This document shows positions 1 through 8,489 of a DNA stretch of 37,492 nucleotides, piece by piece. Both the position numbers and the translations under genes were made by a program. The stretch's first letter is position 1, and every line of letters starts with the position of its first letter. This stretch comes from CAIKOD01 sp035543455 (GTDB lineage: Archaea; Halobacteriota; Methanomicrobia; Methanomicrobiales; Methanospirillaceae): NCBI GenBank assembly GCA_035543455.1, contig DATKKE010000040.1, positions 1 through 37,492 on the forward strand. The letters run 5' to 3'. The notes beneath the pieces are model-generated. The model saw only the letters and a list, made by a program, of their open reading frames with translations. It was not told the origin of the DNA and ran no database searches.

Positions 1-97
1 CCAGAACTAACCTGATCATTCTTACACCGGACCTTTTTGGATGCGAGTCTGACCCCGGGTCTTTACCCCGGGACTTCACACAACAATTTATGGCAGG

Positions 98-107
98 ATA
101 TATAATA
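98..107 (+). promoter_or_regulatory. TATA box of the Lhr-like helicase gene
   Basis: An A/T-only stretch, ATATATAATA, stands in an otherwise GC-rich upstream region. A transcript would start near 128-130. That leaves a leader of about 60 bases to the ATG at 192, or about 160 bases if translation starts at the GTG at 291. The promoter call rests on sequence alone. Confidence 0.5.
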
Positions 108-191
108 AAATCCTAAAATGGGGCAGGTTGGAGGCAGGACCCTGTAGGTTTAGGACTCTAACCTGAGAGTTCACCCGTCCCTCCTGACGAT

Positions 192-2447
192 ATGCCGTCG
201 GATATTCCGGTTATTAGGAAAAAATCTTTTTCGGTCGGGAATACTATCCCGAAAAGAGATATCCGAAGCCGACAAAAACTACCATACGTGGTGTCGGTAT
301 ACCAGACCCTGCATGAGTCTCTTCAATCTGTGCTCCTCCAGCGACTCGGCTGGAGCGAGCTCCGTGAAGTCCAGGAACAGACCTGCCGGGCGGTTTGTGC
401 CGGCAAAGATGTCCTTGTCCTTGCTCCTACAGCAGGGGGAAAGACCGAGGCAGCATTGATCCCGGTAACGGATGCCCTCTTAAAGGCGGGCAGTCCCGGG
501 ATAGCCTGCCTGTATATCTCCCCTCTTAAGGCACTTATCAACGACCAGGAATCACGGTTTCTTGCATTCTCTACCCCGTGCGGCCTTGAAGTCCAGAAAT
601 GGCATGGGGATGTCCCACGCGGCGATCGGGTATGGCTGACCGGGGAACCACCCCATTACCTTATGATCACCCCGGAATCACTTGAGGTACTTCTCCTTGA
701 ACGCGATCTGACCGCGGATCTGAAAAACCTGAAATTTATCGTCGTCGATGAGGTCCATGCCTTTGTCGAATCGGAACGGGGAGTACACCTCAGGTGCCTG
801 ATCGATCGCCTGGACGGGATATCAGGCATGCATATCCAGCGGATCGGACTTTCGGCGACGGTAGGCAATCCTGAAGAGGTGCTGGCATGGCTCTCGGATG
901 CAGGCTGCCAACAGGAGGTTGTAAAGGTACCGGTTCCGGCACGTGAGAAAAAATTTTCATTTGTCATAGAACCCGACGAGACCAGGAGAATGAAGGCGCT
1001 TCGAAGGGTAATTTCACAAAAAAAGGCAATTGTGTTTGTAAACAGCCGGAGCGATGCGGAAAAAGTGATGAAATCCCTTAGCGGAAAGACAGAGAACCTC
1101 TCGATCCATCATTCTTCGATCTCCCCCGAAATGAGGAAAGACGCAGAACAGGCATTTTCAAGGGAAGGAAGTGCCTGCATTGTCTGCACGAGCTCCCTCG
1201 AACTGGGTATCGATATCGGTGACCTTGATATCGTGGTCCAGCTCGGGGCACCGGGTTCCGTATCCTCATTCCTGCAGCGTATGGGAAGAAGCGGCAGGAG
1301 GGGGAAACCCCCCTATGTGGCGTTTATTCTGCCGGACCCATGCAGTCTCCTGTGTACCGTTTCTGTAATCGAGTCTGCGAGCAGGAAAGAGGTTGAACCG
1401 CTCGTTCCGCTTGAAAAGCCCTATAACGTCATGATGCAGCAACTACTCCTCGAACTTGTACGCAGCAGGCGCATTTCGGCTAGAAGGCTGTCCGGATCGA
1501 TCCGGAACCTCACCCCGTTCAGAAAAATCTCACCCCAGGTGATCGATACCATCATTCGGCACCTGAAATCTGAAGAATATCTCGTTAGTGACGGGGAAAT
1601 GCTCATGCCCGGTGCACGGCTCGAGCGGGAGTTCGGGCAGTCCCACTGGCGTGACCTGTACTCCGTCATCCCGGGTGCCGGAGAGTACCGGGCGGTAACT
1701 CCCGATGGGGAGGTAGTCGGGCGTCTCGATGCCAGGTTTGTAAACAGTGCCGGAAGTGCAAATTTCCAGCTCGGCGGAAAGAACTGGACCATGGTAAAAT
1801 GCGATGATTCCCACAACCGGGTCGTTGTTGTTCCCGGATCGGAACAAAAAGGAGGGATATTCTGGACAGGAGGAGAGAATGGTTTCAGTCCCGTGGTATG
1901 CCGTGGTGTGGCCAGGATCATCGGAAGGGGGCGTTCGGTGCTCCCCCTCCCCCCCGAAGAGGTGACCTGTCTCGGCCGGGTAATCGGGTCAATTCCTTCC
2001 GGTTACCATCCCGGCGATATTCTTGTGCGGAGTTATGAAAATGCCCATGGAACAGGTGTTATCCTCTATGTATTCAGAAGCCGTATGTTTGGAAAATTGT
2101 TCGCCCCGCTGCTCGCCGGGATTCTTGGAAAAAAGGCCAGGATCAGGTATAATGATTTTTCATTGTCGGTGAAGGGTTTGAAGGGTGAAAATCCTGCCCT
2201 CGCGGTTACCGGTGCAGCAGAACAGGTCTGCCGGTACTCCATTGGGGCTGTGATGGAATCATTGCCGATGCCGGGTCCCGAAGGCTGGAAATATGGGGCA
2301 CTGATCCCCCCGAGTCAATTCCGCGAGATGGTCCTTGCCGATACGTACCATATCGATGAATTCATGAAAGAGATCGGACGTGCGCGGGTTGTCAACGGTG
2401 ATGAACCCTGCAATGATATCCGGGAACCAGGCACCGGTGAAAAATAA
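192..2447 (+). CDS. Lhr-like superfamily 2 DEAD/DEAH helicase
   Basis: This is an ATP-dependent nucleic-acid helicase of the Lhr type, a family linked to DNA repair and RNA handling in archaea. Walker A APTAGGKT is at residues 79-86, the DEVH box at 186-189, motif III LSAT at about 220-223, and the second RecA domain ends in QRMGRSGRR. The motif SSLELGIDIGDLD with APGSVSSFLQRMGR is characteristic of Lhr proteins. The C-terminal 350 residues would hold the winged helix and Lhr-core domain. At 751 residues it is near Lhr-core length. The first 33 residues are low in conservation signals and are encoded by a nested inverted repeat (198-266), so translation may really begin at a GTG at 291, giving 718 residues. 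It is a single gene, convergent with the ABC exporter operon. The exact substrate cannot be told from sequence. Confidence 0.86.
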   Translation: MPSDIPVIRKKSFSVGNTIPKRDIRSRQKLPYVVSVYQTLHESLQSVLLQRLGWSELREVQEQTCRAVCAGKDVLVLAPTAGGKTEAALIPVTDALLKAGSPGIACLYISPLKALINDQESRFLAFSTPCGLEVQKWHGDVPRGDRVWLTGEPPHYLMITPESLEVLLLERDLTADLKNLKFIVVDEVHAFVESERGVHLRCLIDRLDGISGMHIQRIGLSATVGNPEEVLAWLSDAGCQQEVVKVPVPAREKKFSFVIEPDETRRMKALRRVISQKKAIVFVNSRSDAEKVMKSLSGKTENLSIHHSSISPEMRKDAEQAFSREGSACIVCTSSLELGIDIGDLDIVVQLGAPGSVSSFLQRMGRSGRRGKPPYVAFILPDPCSLLCTVSVIESASRKEVEPLVPLEKPYNVMMQQLLLELVRSRRISARRLSGSIRNLTPFRKISPQVIDTIIRHLKSEEYLVSDGEMLMPGARLEREFGQSHWRDLYSVIPGAGEYRAVTPDGEVVGRLDARFVNSAGSANFQLGGKNWTMVKCDDSHNRVVVVPGSEQKGGIFWTGGENGFSPVVCRGVARIIGRGRSVLPLPPEEVTCLGRVIGSIPSGYHPGDILVRSYENAHGTGVILYVFRSRMFGKLFAPLLAGILGKKARIRYNDFSLSVKGLKGENPALAVTGAAEQVCRYSIGAVMESLPMPGPEGWKYGALIPPSQFREMVLADTYHIDEFMKEIGRARVVNGDEPCNDIREPGTGEK
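198..266. repeat. nested inverted repeat at the helicase 5' end
   Basis: The outer arms TCGGATAT (198-205) and ATATCCGA (259-266) are exact complements. Inside them TCGGGA (235-240) pairs with TCCCGA (247-252). Alternatively CTTTTTCGG (226-234) pairs with CCGAAAAG (249-256) with one bulge. The two inner hairpins exclude each other. The element lies either in the leader or in the first codons of the helicase gene. Confidence 0.55.
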
Positions 2448-2571
2448 AGAAAATGTTCCTAACATGGGCCCCAGACCCGCCTGTCATGTATCCAGGTAAA
2501 TTAAGGGGATCGATAAGCTGGTATGAAAAAGTCAGACCGGGAGTCTATAACCATTTCTTTTTCATGCGCAT

Positions 2572-2593
2572 CTATGAGCAAAAGGGCTCATAG
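2572..2593. terminator. 8-bp hairpin between convergent genes
   Basis: CTATGAGC (2572-2579) and GCTCATAG (2586-2593) form a perfect 8-bp stem with a 6-base loop. It lies between the 3' ends of the helicase gene (+) and the ABC permease gene (-), where a bidirectional terminator or mRNA 3'-end structure would be expected. No T-tract follows directly, so the terminator role is only likely. Confidence 0.4.
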
Positions 2594-2702
2594 CGCGCTC
2601 TGTTGAATTCCATGCCTGTTCTCTCTGCAGCCAGAAAAATCCGGGCTAAATCCGGTCATTATGGAATGGAAGAGGGTCCTGGATTACCTTTGTTTTCATG
2701 CA

Positions 2703-3539
2703 TCATGTTACGACCGCTACTCTGAATCTCCACCACGCAACGATAAACATCAATCCGGAAAACAGTGCGAGAACGCCAAGCGAGAAAAGGATGTCTGTAG
2801 TCGTGTAAATATAATGAATTCCGATTGCAGAGAAGTTGCTGCCGATCGCAAAATACCGGATACCGTTGATCATCTGGGTCAAGGGATTAACGACAGATAT
2901 TGCCTGAAGCACGGGTGGAAAAGCGGTAACCGGGTAGAGTGCATTGCTGGCAAAGAAGATCGGCATCGACAGGAGCGTAATAATCCCCTGTAACCCCTCG
3001 GGAGTCTCCATGGTTATGGATATGGCAGCAGAAAAAAAGAGAAATCCGATGGCAAACATACCGACAAACACCATAATACCGACGACAGATGTTACAACCT
3101 GCAAGGGGGAATACCCCTGGAAAAACTCGACCCCGAGAACGAGGCCGAACACAAGGATGATAGCGGCCTGGATAAAGGACTTTGTCATCCCTGAAAGCGC
3201 GATGCCGAAGATAATGTGGTTCCGTGGCAGTGGGCTGGCCATTATCTCTCTCATGAGTCCCCAGTTTTTATCGAAAAGGAGAACGATCCCTCCGAAAAGA
3301 CTTGTGAACAGGGTGGTCATGGCAATGACCCCCGCTGCCATATACGTGAGGTAGGGGACCTGCGGCACCCCGGGGATAGGGGGAATCGTGGCACTCAGCC
3401 GGTCAAAGTTCGCCGACATTGCAATACCGAAGAAAGCCATCCAGAGTGCGGGCTGGACGAGGGAAGAGATGAGCAGCGTTTTAAACCGCAGGAACCGGAT
3501 CATGTCCCGCCAGAAAATAGTCATAAAACCGTAATTCAA
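2703..3539 (-). CDS. ABC-2 type exporter permease (DrrB-like)
   Basis: This is the membrane half of an ABC-2 exporter. The 278-residue protein has the expected shape: a short cytoplasmic N-terminus (MNYGFMTIFWRDMIRFLRFK), a first membrane helix near residues 20-45, then further hydrophobic segments to a total of about six, ending VTVVT-free with FIVAWWRFRVAVVT. The ABC-2 family pattern of a membrane-embedded core followed by the segment NPLTQMINGIRYF near residue 220 is visible. The ATG lies 3 bases after the stop of the ATPase gene, so the two are co-transcribed and translationally coupled. The substrate is unknown: DrrAB-type pairs export drugs, lipids or polysaccharides. It is the last gene of its operon. 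Confidence 0.88.
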   Translation of the reverse strand: MNYGFMTIFWRDMIRFLRFKTLLISSLVQPALWMAFFGIAMSANFDRLSATIPPIPGVPQVPYLTYMAAGVIAMTTLFTSLFGGIVLLFDKNWGLMREIMASPLPRNHIIFGIALSGMTKSFIQAAIILVFGLVLGVEFFQGYSPLQVVTSVVGIMVFVGMFAIGFLFFSAAISITMETPEGLQGIITLLSMPIFFASNALYPVTAFPPVLQAISVVNPLTQMINGIRYFAIGSNFSAIGIHYIYTTTDILFSLGVLALFSGLMFIVAWWRFRVAVVT

Positions 3540-3542
3540 GGG

Positions 3543-4532
3543 TCAACGCCTCCCGAAGGAAGGAGCGATCTTTTCGGACGATTCTTCACGGATCTCTTTT
3601 CCCGTGTAATGAACAAATACGTCATCCATTGAAGGTTTCTTCAGGTTTACCGTGCTGACGCCAACCCCGCCAGCCCTGAGCCTGTCGATGATGAGAGGTA
3701 GGATCCGGGTTCCGTCCTCGTTAATCGTGAGAATGATGCCTTTTCCTTTTTCAGCTATACTGCTCACGGGACCGTAATCCTTCAATTGGGATTTAACAAA
3801 AGGATTGTCTGTTGTTTCCAGGTAGATGATGTCCTGTCCGAGAGCATTCTTAAGCTCCCAGGGCCTCCCGCTCGCAATGATGTGCCCATCGTCGATAATG
3901 CTGATCCTGTCCGAAAGGTTGTCCGCCTCGTCCATGTAATGGGTGGTAAGAAAGATGGTCGTACCTTCCTTATTTACATCCCTTATATAATCCCACATCC
4001 TCATTCGTGTCTGAGGGTCGAGACCGATCGTGGGTTCATCGAGGAACAGGACCTTCGGCCTTGTCATCAGGCCGCGGGCTATCTCGAGTCTCCGCTTCAT
4101 GCCCCCCGAGAGGTGCTTGATCAGAATGTTTCTCTTTGATTCAAGTTTTACGAGGGCGAGAAGTTCATCGATCCTCGACTTCCTCTCTCGTACCGTCATC
4201 CCGTAGAGTCTTCCATGGAATTCAAGTATCTCGAAGACCGTCATATCGCGATCGAGGGTTAATTCCTGAAAGACGATACCGATTGATTCCCTGACTCTTT
4301 CGGGTTCGCGGGCGATATCATATCCGGCAATGGTGGCACTGCCTTTCTGGACCTTGAGTAACGTGATGAGAAGGTTGATAACGGTACTTTTACCGGCACC
4401 GTTCGGCCCGAGAAATGAAAATATTTCGCCTTCCCTGACCGTGAAACTGATATCGTCGACCGCTTTGAAATCCCCGTACCAGTGCTCGAGGTTTTTCACC
4501 TGGATTATGTTTTCGCCCGTTATGGTATTCAT
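3543..4532 (-). CDS. ABC exporter ATP-binding protein (DrrA-like)
   Basis: This is the ATPase subunit that powers the neighbouring ABC-2 permease. Walker A GPNGAGKST is at residues 42-50, the ABC signature is LSGGMKRRLEIARGL, Walker B is VLFLDEPTIGLDP, and the switch histidine sits in TTHYMDEAD. The last about 100 residues form the small C-terminal domain typical of the DrrA/CcmA subgroup. The full length of 329 residues is normal. It is first in a two-gene minus-strand operon, with the permease 3 bases downstream. A TATA-like CTTATAA around 4607-4615 on the minus strand could be the promoter. The exported molecule cannot be inferred. Confidence 0.92.
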   Translation of the reverse strand: MNTITGENIIQVKNLEHWYGDFKAVDDISFTVREGEIFSFLGPNGAGKSTVINLLITLLKVQKGSATIAGYDIAREPERVRESIGIVFQELTLDRDMTVFEILEFHGRLYGMTVRERKSRIDELLALVKLESKRNILIKHLSGGMKRRLEIARGLMTRPKVLFLDEPTIGLDPQTRMRMWDYIRDVNKEGTTIFLTTHYMDEADNLSDRISIIDDGHIIASGRPWELKNALGQDIIYLETTDNPFVKSQLKDYGPVSSIAEKGKGIILTINEDGTRILPLIIDRLRAGGVGVSTVNLKKPSMDDVFVHYTGKEIREESSEKIAPSFGRR

Positions 4533-4732
4533 CCCTTTATTGGTTCTCTGTCTCCTGGTATTATCAGATTCCGCTCATTTTCGGGATACGTTTTGACGTT
4601 CCCCTGGTTATAAGGTCCAGGGAATCTGCCTGGTCCAGCAGAATCCTCCAAAGGCTTGTTTTTATGGCATTTCGATCCCATATCAAAGGAAACAGGTTTA
4701 TGGTAATGTTCACATTCGTTGGTGAACCCGGG

Positions 4733-5302
4733 TCAATCAAGCTTCCTGACAAGTTCTGCCACGTTTTCTGCAAAAAGCCTTATTGTTGCGATCCCCTCGG
4801 TATCATTCCAGACCTCTCCGGGATCTCTTCCGAACACCATGTTCCAGTAGTTGGAACCGGGGACGATCATCTCATTAATGAAGAAAAACATCAACATCTC
4901 CTGAATTGCGGATGTGTGACCCCCCCTTCGTGCAATCGCAATCGGGCCGCCGACCATCCAGCGAAGGAAGTTATCGGATGCCATCGAGACCATGCCAATC
5001 CGCTGGAGTGCCGACATGAGATCACCCCGTGCCGTTCCGAAATATACCGGTGCTGCCACGATGAACCCGTCAGCTTCACGGAGTTTTTCAATCAGGTCAT
5101 TGAGGCCGTCTTCGAGCGAACATAATCCGAGGTCTTTGCACTGATAGCAGGCTGTACACGATTCAATTTTTTTCCCGGCAAGAGAAAAAATCTCCGTGGA
5201 GACACCTGCTGCTTCGATGATCTTTGCGCATTCTCCGACGATCTGGGCTGTATTCCCGTCTGGTCTCGGGCTCCCGCACATGAGAATTACTTTTTTTGCC
5301 AT
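4733..5302 (-). CDS. iron-sulfur flavoprotein (Isf-type flavodoxin fold)
   Basis: This is a cytoplasmic redox protein with an FMN-binding flavodoxin-like fold and a [4Fe-4S] cluster. The N-terminus shows the phosphate-binding segment CGSPRPDGNTAQI (residues 9-21). It is followed by the compact cysteine motif Cys49-X2-Cys52-X2-Cys55-X5-Cys61. The same spacing is known from the Isf of Methanosarcina thermophila, where it holds the 4Fe-4S cluster. PVYFGTARGDLMSAL near residues 80-95 is the second flavin-contact segment. At 189 residues it is complete. Family members take electrons from ferredoxin and have been linked to O2/peroxide reduction. It is a single gene; a TATA-like AATATTATT lies about 25-35 bases before the ATG on the minus strand. 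Confidence 0.85.
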   Translation of the reverse strand: MAKKVILMCGSPRPDGNTAQIVGECAKIIEAAGVSTEIFSLAGKKIESCTACYQCKDLGLCSLEDGLNDLIEKLREADGFIVAAPVYFGTARGDLMSALQRIGMVSMASDNFLRWMVGGPIAIARRGGHTSAIQEMLMFFFINEMIVPGSNYWNMVFGRDPGEVWNDTEGIATIRLFAENVAELVRKLD

Positions 5303-5430
5303 AACAACTGGTTAAGATGTATGGGACAATAATATTCCCGTCTCCTCCCCGATGTCCGGACCTGGAGACATTGGGGGGACCAAAGGCCAGTTATGGAGAG
5401 ATGCGAATTATTTCCTGCAATCCGGCCGGA

Positions 5431-6216
5431 TTATACAGAGCGTGATGAGGGACGAACCTCTATCTCCATATCATGGATCTTCTGATGAATTTTCCGTTTT
5501 TGGGTTATGGGCCACCATCCGTAAATAAAGATGTAGACCGGCTCCCACAATACGACCCATCCGAAAATCAGGAAGACCTCCTGTGCCATGCCGGTGAGGA
5601 GATTCTGGGGGAGCCTGGCGAGGTACTGCCGGGCGAGCAGGCTGATGAACAGGAGGACTACTGCGATGAAGAGAACCTGCCGACCCCTTTTGAAGAGCCT
5701 TTTTAATTCCCTGTTGTCTATGGCAGAACGGTAACTGAAATGATTGTGGATCCCAAGAATGACAGACCGCCGGATATCCTCACTGATCGCCTCTGCCGGG
5801 AGGTAAATGACAAGTTTAACGGGTTCGGCGATCGGGAGATCATCAACCGTATTAAAAAGGTATTCCTCGGCATCTGAATCGAGTTCTTTCTCGTGAAAAG
5901 GAGATGGATCAAAGGAATTGAAGAGCTGCATGACATTTTTCAGCACAATCTCGATGACAAGTTTTCCATCCTCACGCCGGTATACGGACTCCGGGGCTCC
6001 GTCGGAAATCTGAATATCCCGGTTTACGAATGGTTGACTGCTGGCTTCCACGGCATGTTCACCTGAGAAATCACTGAAATCCCACTGCGGGAATTTAAGC
6101 GACCTGATCGATGCTGGAGAATATACCCTTGAACTTTTTAAATCCTGCCCGCGTCCTACGTACTCTACGGTCTCCCATAACGTCATATAACAGGTCTGAT
6201 CTATTGTGAATGGCAT
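5431..6216 (-). CDS. hypothetical protein with two C-terminal membrane helices
   Basis: No family was recognised. From the ATG at 6216 the protein has 261 residues. The N-terminal 165 or so are soluble and polar. Two hydrophobic segments follow: one around VLFIAVVLLFISLL after a basic KRLFKRGRQ, the other around VFLIFGWVVLWEPVYIFIYGWW. A short basic tail (KRKIHQKIHDMEIEVRPSSR) ends the protein. This suggests a membrane-anchored cytoplasmic domain. The reading frame stays open upstream to an ATG at 6321, but that would run through the divergent HEAT-repeat gene. An ATG at 6186 is also possible. Only 12 bases separate the ATG at 6216 from the start of the HEAT gene, so one of the two starts is probably wrong. 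Confidence 0.6.
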   Translation of the reverse strand: MPFTIDQTCYMTLWETVEYVGRGQDLKSSRVYSPASIRSLKFPQWDFSDFSGEHAVEASSQPFVNRDIQISDGAPESVYRREDGKLVIEIVLKNVMQLFNSFDPSPFHEKELDSDAEEYLFNTVDDLPIAEPVKLVIYLPAEAISEDIRRSVILGIHNHFSYRSAIDNRELKRLFKRGRQVLFIAVVLLFISLLARQYLARLPQNLLTGMAQEVFLIFGWVVLWEPVYIFIYGWWPITQKRKIHQKIHDMEIEVRPSSRSV

Positions 6217-6228
6217 AGGGTAATCGGA

Positions 6229-6609
6229 TTGTCGGCAGAAGAAGAACCACGGGAAGAGGAGAGAATTCCGGACGATGCCCAGGAGCAGAGAGCCGGAGGG
6301 GAAGATGAGGAATCCGAACAAAAACTGGCATATTTCATCGACATGCTCCGGAGTGACAACGTCGGATGGCGGTGGAAGGCGGCCGAGAGTCTTGCCCGCC
6401 TGGGGGACCTCCGGGCCGTGGTCCCCCTTATAGAGGCGCTTGCGGATGAGGACTGGCGGGTGCGCCAGAAAGCGGCATGGGCGCTGGGGTACCTTGGCGA
6501 CCCCAGGGCAATTATCCCCCTCCGGAGAGCATACAGGGACGAACTTGAGGGTGTCCGGGAGATAATCACGGAGGCCCTCGATATGATCAGGGACCGGATG
6601 TCCCGCTGA
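6229..6609 (+). CDS. HEAT-repeat (PBS-lyase-like) protein
   Basis: This is a small, probably cytoplasmic, helical-repeat protein of 126 residues. An acidic, low-complexity N-terminus (about residues 1-38) precedes two clear HEAT/PBS repeats. The first is WRWKAAESLARLGDLRAVVP and the second is VRQKAAWALGYLGDPRAIIP. A third partial helix pair follows (VREIITEALDMI). Such proteins act as protein-protein adaptors; some relatives serve bilin lyases, but nothing here points to that. The start is a TTG with no clear ribosome binding site. A TATA-like CATATAAC at 6184-6191 would give a transcript start near 6213, so a short leader fits. The neighbours give no functional hint. Confidence 0.7.
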   Translation: MSAEEEPREEERIPDDAQEQRAGGEDEESEQKLAYFIDMLRSDNVGWRWKAAESLARLGDLRAVVPLIEALADEDWRVRQKAAWALGYLGDPRAIIPLRRAYRDELEGVREIITEALDMIRDRMSR

Positions 6610-6700
6610 CCCGGTTCACTTTTTTTCATTACGGAAAAATCCTGCATGTACAGGTAAGGGTGTATTGAAGGTATTAATAGCACGGCGACTCAATAAATCT

Positions 6701-6848
6701 GGTATATTTCCTGATACCGTGCCCGGATCTTGGGACACCGGATCAGGTATATCCGAAAACGAGCCAGATTCTGGCGCTCCCGGGATAATACCAATAAATC
6801 CCGGCTCCGGGGCTCCGGAATTGCCAGGCTCCCCGGAGGAACATACCG
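6701..6848 (+). promoter_or_regulatory. structured leader of lysS with a buried ribosome binding site
   Basis: About 150 bases before lysS hold several inverted repeats and no gene. CTCCGGGG (6805-6812) pairs exactly with CCCCGGAG (6831-6838), and that arm contains most of the ribosome binding site GGAGG (6835-6839). A second copy of GGCTCCGG (6811-6818) offers competing pairing. Just upstream CCGGGAT (6780-6786) pairs with ATCCCGG (6798-6804). Further up, ATACC (6714-6718) can pair with GGTAT at 6701-6705 or at 6746-6750. TATA candidates are GTATTAATAG (6671-6680) and GGTATATTT (6701-6709). This looks like translational control, but no known riboswitch class was recognised. Confidence 0.45.
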
Positions 6849-8378
6849 ATGAGTCCGAACCCCGACCCCCTCAGTTTTGACGAGATGAGGCTTGATAAGA
6901 TTAGGGCTATCCAGAATTCCGGCCAGCCTCTCTATCCGGCCAGCTACCACCGGAAAGATACCATTGAAGAAATTAAATCGCGGTTTGAATCGGCAGGCCA
7001 TGAAAGAAGTGAAGAAGAGGTTTCGACCGCGGGCAGGCTATTTACCGTCCGGAACCATGGGAAGACTATTTTTGCGGACCTTGGGGACGAAAGCGGGAAA
7101 ATACAACTATATATCAGGAAAAATGACCTTGGGGAAGAACAGTTCGGGTTTATCAACCGGTTCCTTGACCGTGGGGATATCATCGGCGTGACCGGCCATG
7201 TTTTCCGGACCAAAGTGGGGGAAATGACCATCTGGGTCGATAAAATTGAGATCCTCTGCAAATCGGTCTGCGCCCTTCCTGAAAAATTTCATGGCCTTAA
7301 GGACGTCGAGAAACGGTACCGGCAAAGATACGTTGACCTCATCGTGAATGACGATAGCCGGGAGATATTCCGGATACGAAGCCGTGTCATTGCACTGATC
7401 AGGCGGTATCTCGACGAAAGGGGATTCCTTGAATTTGAGACTCCCATACTCCAGCCCGTATATGGTGGGGCAAATGCAAGGCCGTTTACCACCTACCATC
7501 ACTATCTCGATCAGAAATTATTCTTAAGAATTGCCCCCGAACTCTACCTGAAACGCCTTATCGTCGGGGGTTTCGAGAAAGTGTTCGAGGTCTCCAGGAA
7601 TTTCCGGAATGAGGATGTGGATACCCGGCACAATCCTGAATTTTCCATGGTCGAGATTTATGAGGCATACCGGGATTTCGGGGATATGATGATGCTGACC
7701 GAAGGGCTACTCTCTTCCCTTGCCCAGGCGGTCCATGGCTCGTACGAAGTTCCCTATGGAGAAGTCACTCTCAGGTTCTCCCCCCCGTTTGATAAGCTTA
7801 CCATGGAAGAGGCTGTCAGGAAGTATGCGGATATCGATGTGATGAACCAGACCACCGATGAGCTCCGCGAGAAAGCAAGAAATCTCCACATCGGGGATTA
7901 TGAGAAGCCGGCATCGCAAAGGGAATTCCTCGTGCTCTTTTTCGAAGCACTCGTCGAGAATAAACTCATACAACCGACTTTTATTTACGATTTCCCGGTA
8001 GAAAATTCGCCACTGGCAAAAAAACACCGAAAGAAAGAGGGTTTCACCGAGCGGTTTGAACTGTTCATCAACGGGATGGAGATCGCAAACGGGTTCTCGG
8101 AGCTCAACGATCCTCTTGACCAGCAGGCGAGGTTCGAAGTCCAGGACGCTAAAAGGAGGGCAGGCGACACCGAGGCACAGATGATAGATTATGACTTTAT
8201 CAATGCCCTCGGTTATGGTATGCCTCCCACAGGCGGGGTCGGACTCGGCATAGACCGGCTGGTAATGCTGCTCACCAACCAGGACTCGATCAAAGAAGTA
8301 ATCCTGTTTCCCCAGATGAAACCCGAATCTCTTCAGGCCGCGGAAAATCCTGACGATGTTAAAAAAGAAGGGTTATGA
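6849..8378 (+). CDS. lysS: lysyl-tRNA synthetase, class II
   Basis: This enzyme charges tRNA-Lys with lysine in the cytoplasm. The 509-residue protein has the class II layout. An N-terminal OB-fold anticodon-binding domain spans about residues 50-160. The catalytic core has motif 2 (RNFRNEDVDTRHNPEFS, near residue 249) and motif 3 (GVGLGIDRLVMLL, near residue 464). Many methanogens use the unrelated class I enzyme, so the class II form is worth recording; it is also found in other archaea and in bacteria. The ATG is set by GGAGG nine bases upstream. The gene stands alone, convergent with the Lon-family protease gene, and its leader can fold over the ribosome binding site. Confidence 0.95.
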   Translation: MSPNPDPLSFDEMRLDKIRAIQNSGQPLYPASYHRKDTIEEIKSRFESAGHERSEEEVSTAGRLFTVRNHGKTIFADLGDESGKIQLYIRKNDLGEEQFGFINRFLDRGDIIGVTGHVFRTKVGEMTIWVDKIEILCKSVCALPEKFHGLKDVEKRYRQRYVDLIVNDDSREIFRIRSRVIALIRRYLDERGFLEFETPILQPVYGGANARPFTTYHHYLDQKLFLRIAPELYLKRLIVGGFEKVFEVSRNFRNEDVDTRHNPEFSMVEIYEAYRDFGDMMMLTEGLLSSLAQAVHGSYEVPYGEVTLRFSPPFDKLTMEEAVRKYADIDVMNQTTDELREKARNLHIGDYEKPASQREFLVLFFEALVENKLIQPTFIYDFPVENSPLAKKHRKKEGFTERFELFINGMEIANGFSELNDPLDQQARFEVQDAKRRAGDTEAQMIDYDFINALGYGMPPTGGVGLGIDRLVMLLTNQDSIKEVILFPQMKPESLQAAENPDDVKKEGL

Positions 8379-8489
8379 CCGTTTTCGGGGGGAAGCATGA
8401 TTATAAAATAATTGTCTGTTCAAAAAATTTGACGGGAGATATCTTTTCACGCCATCACTCCAGGTAAACATACTCCATGTATACGAATA

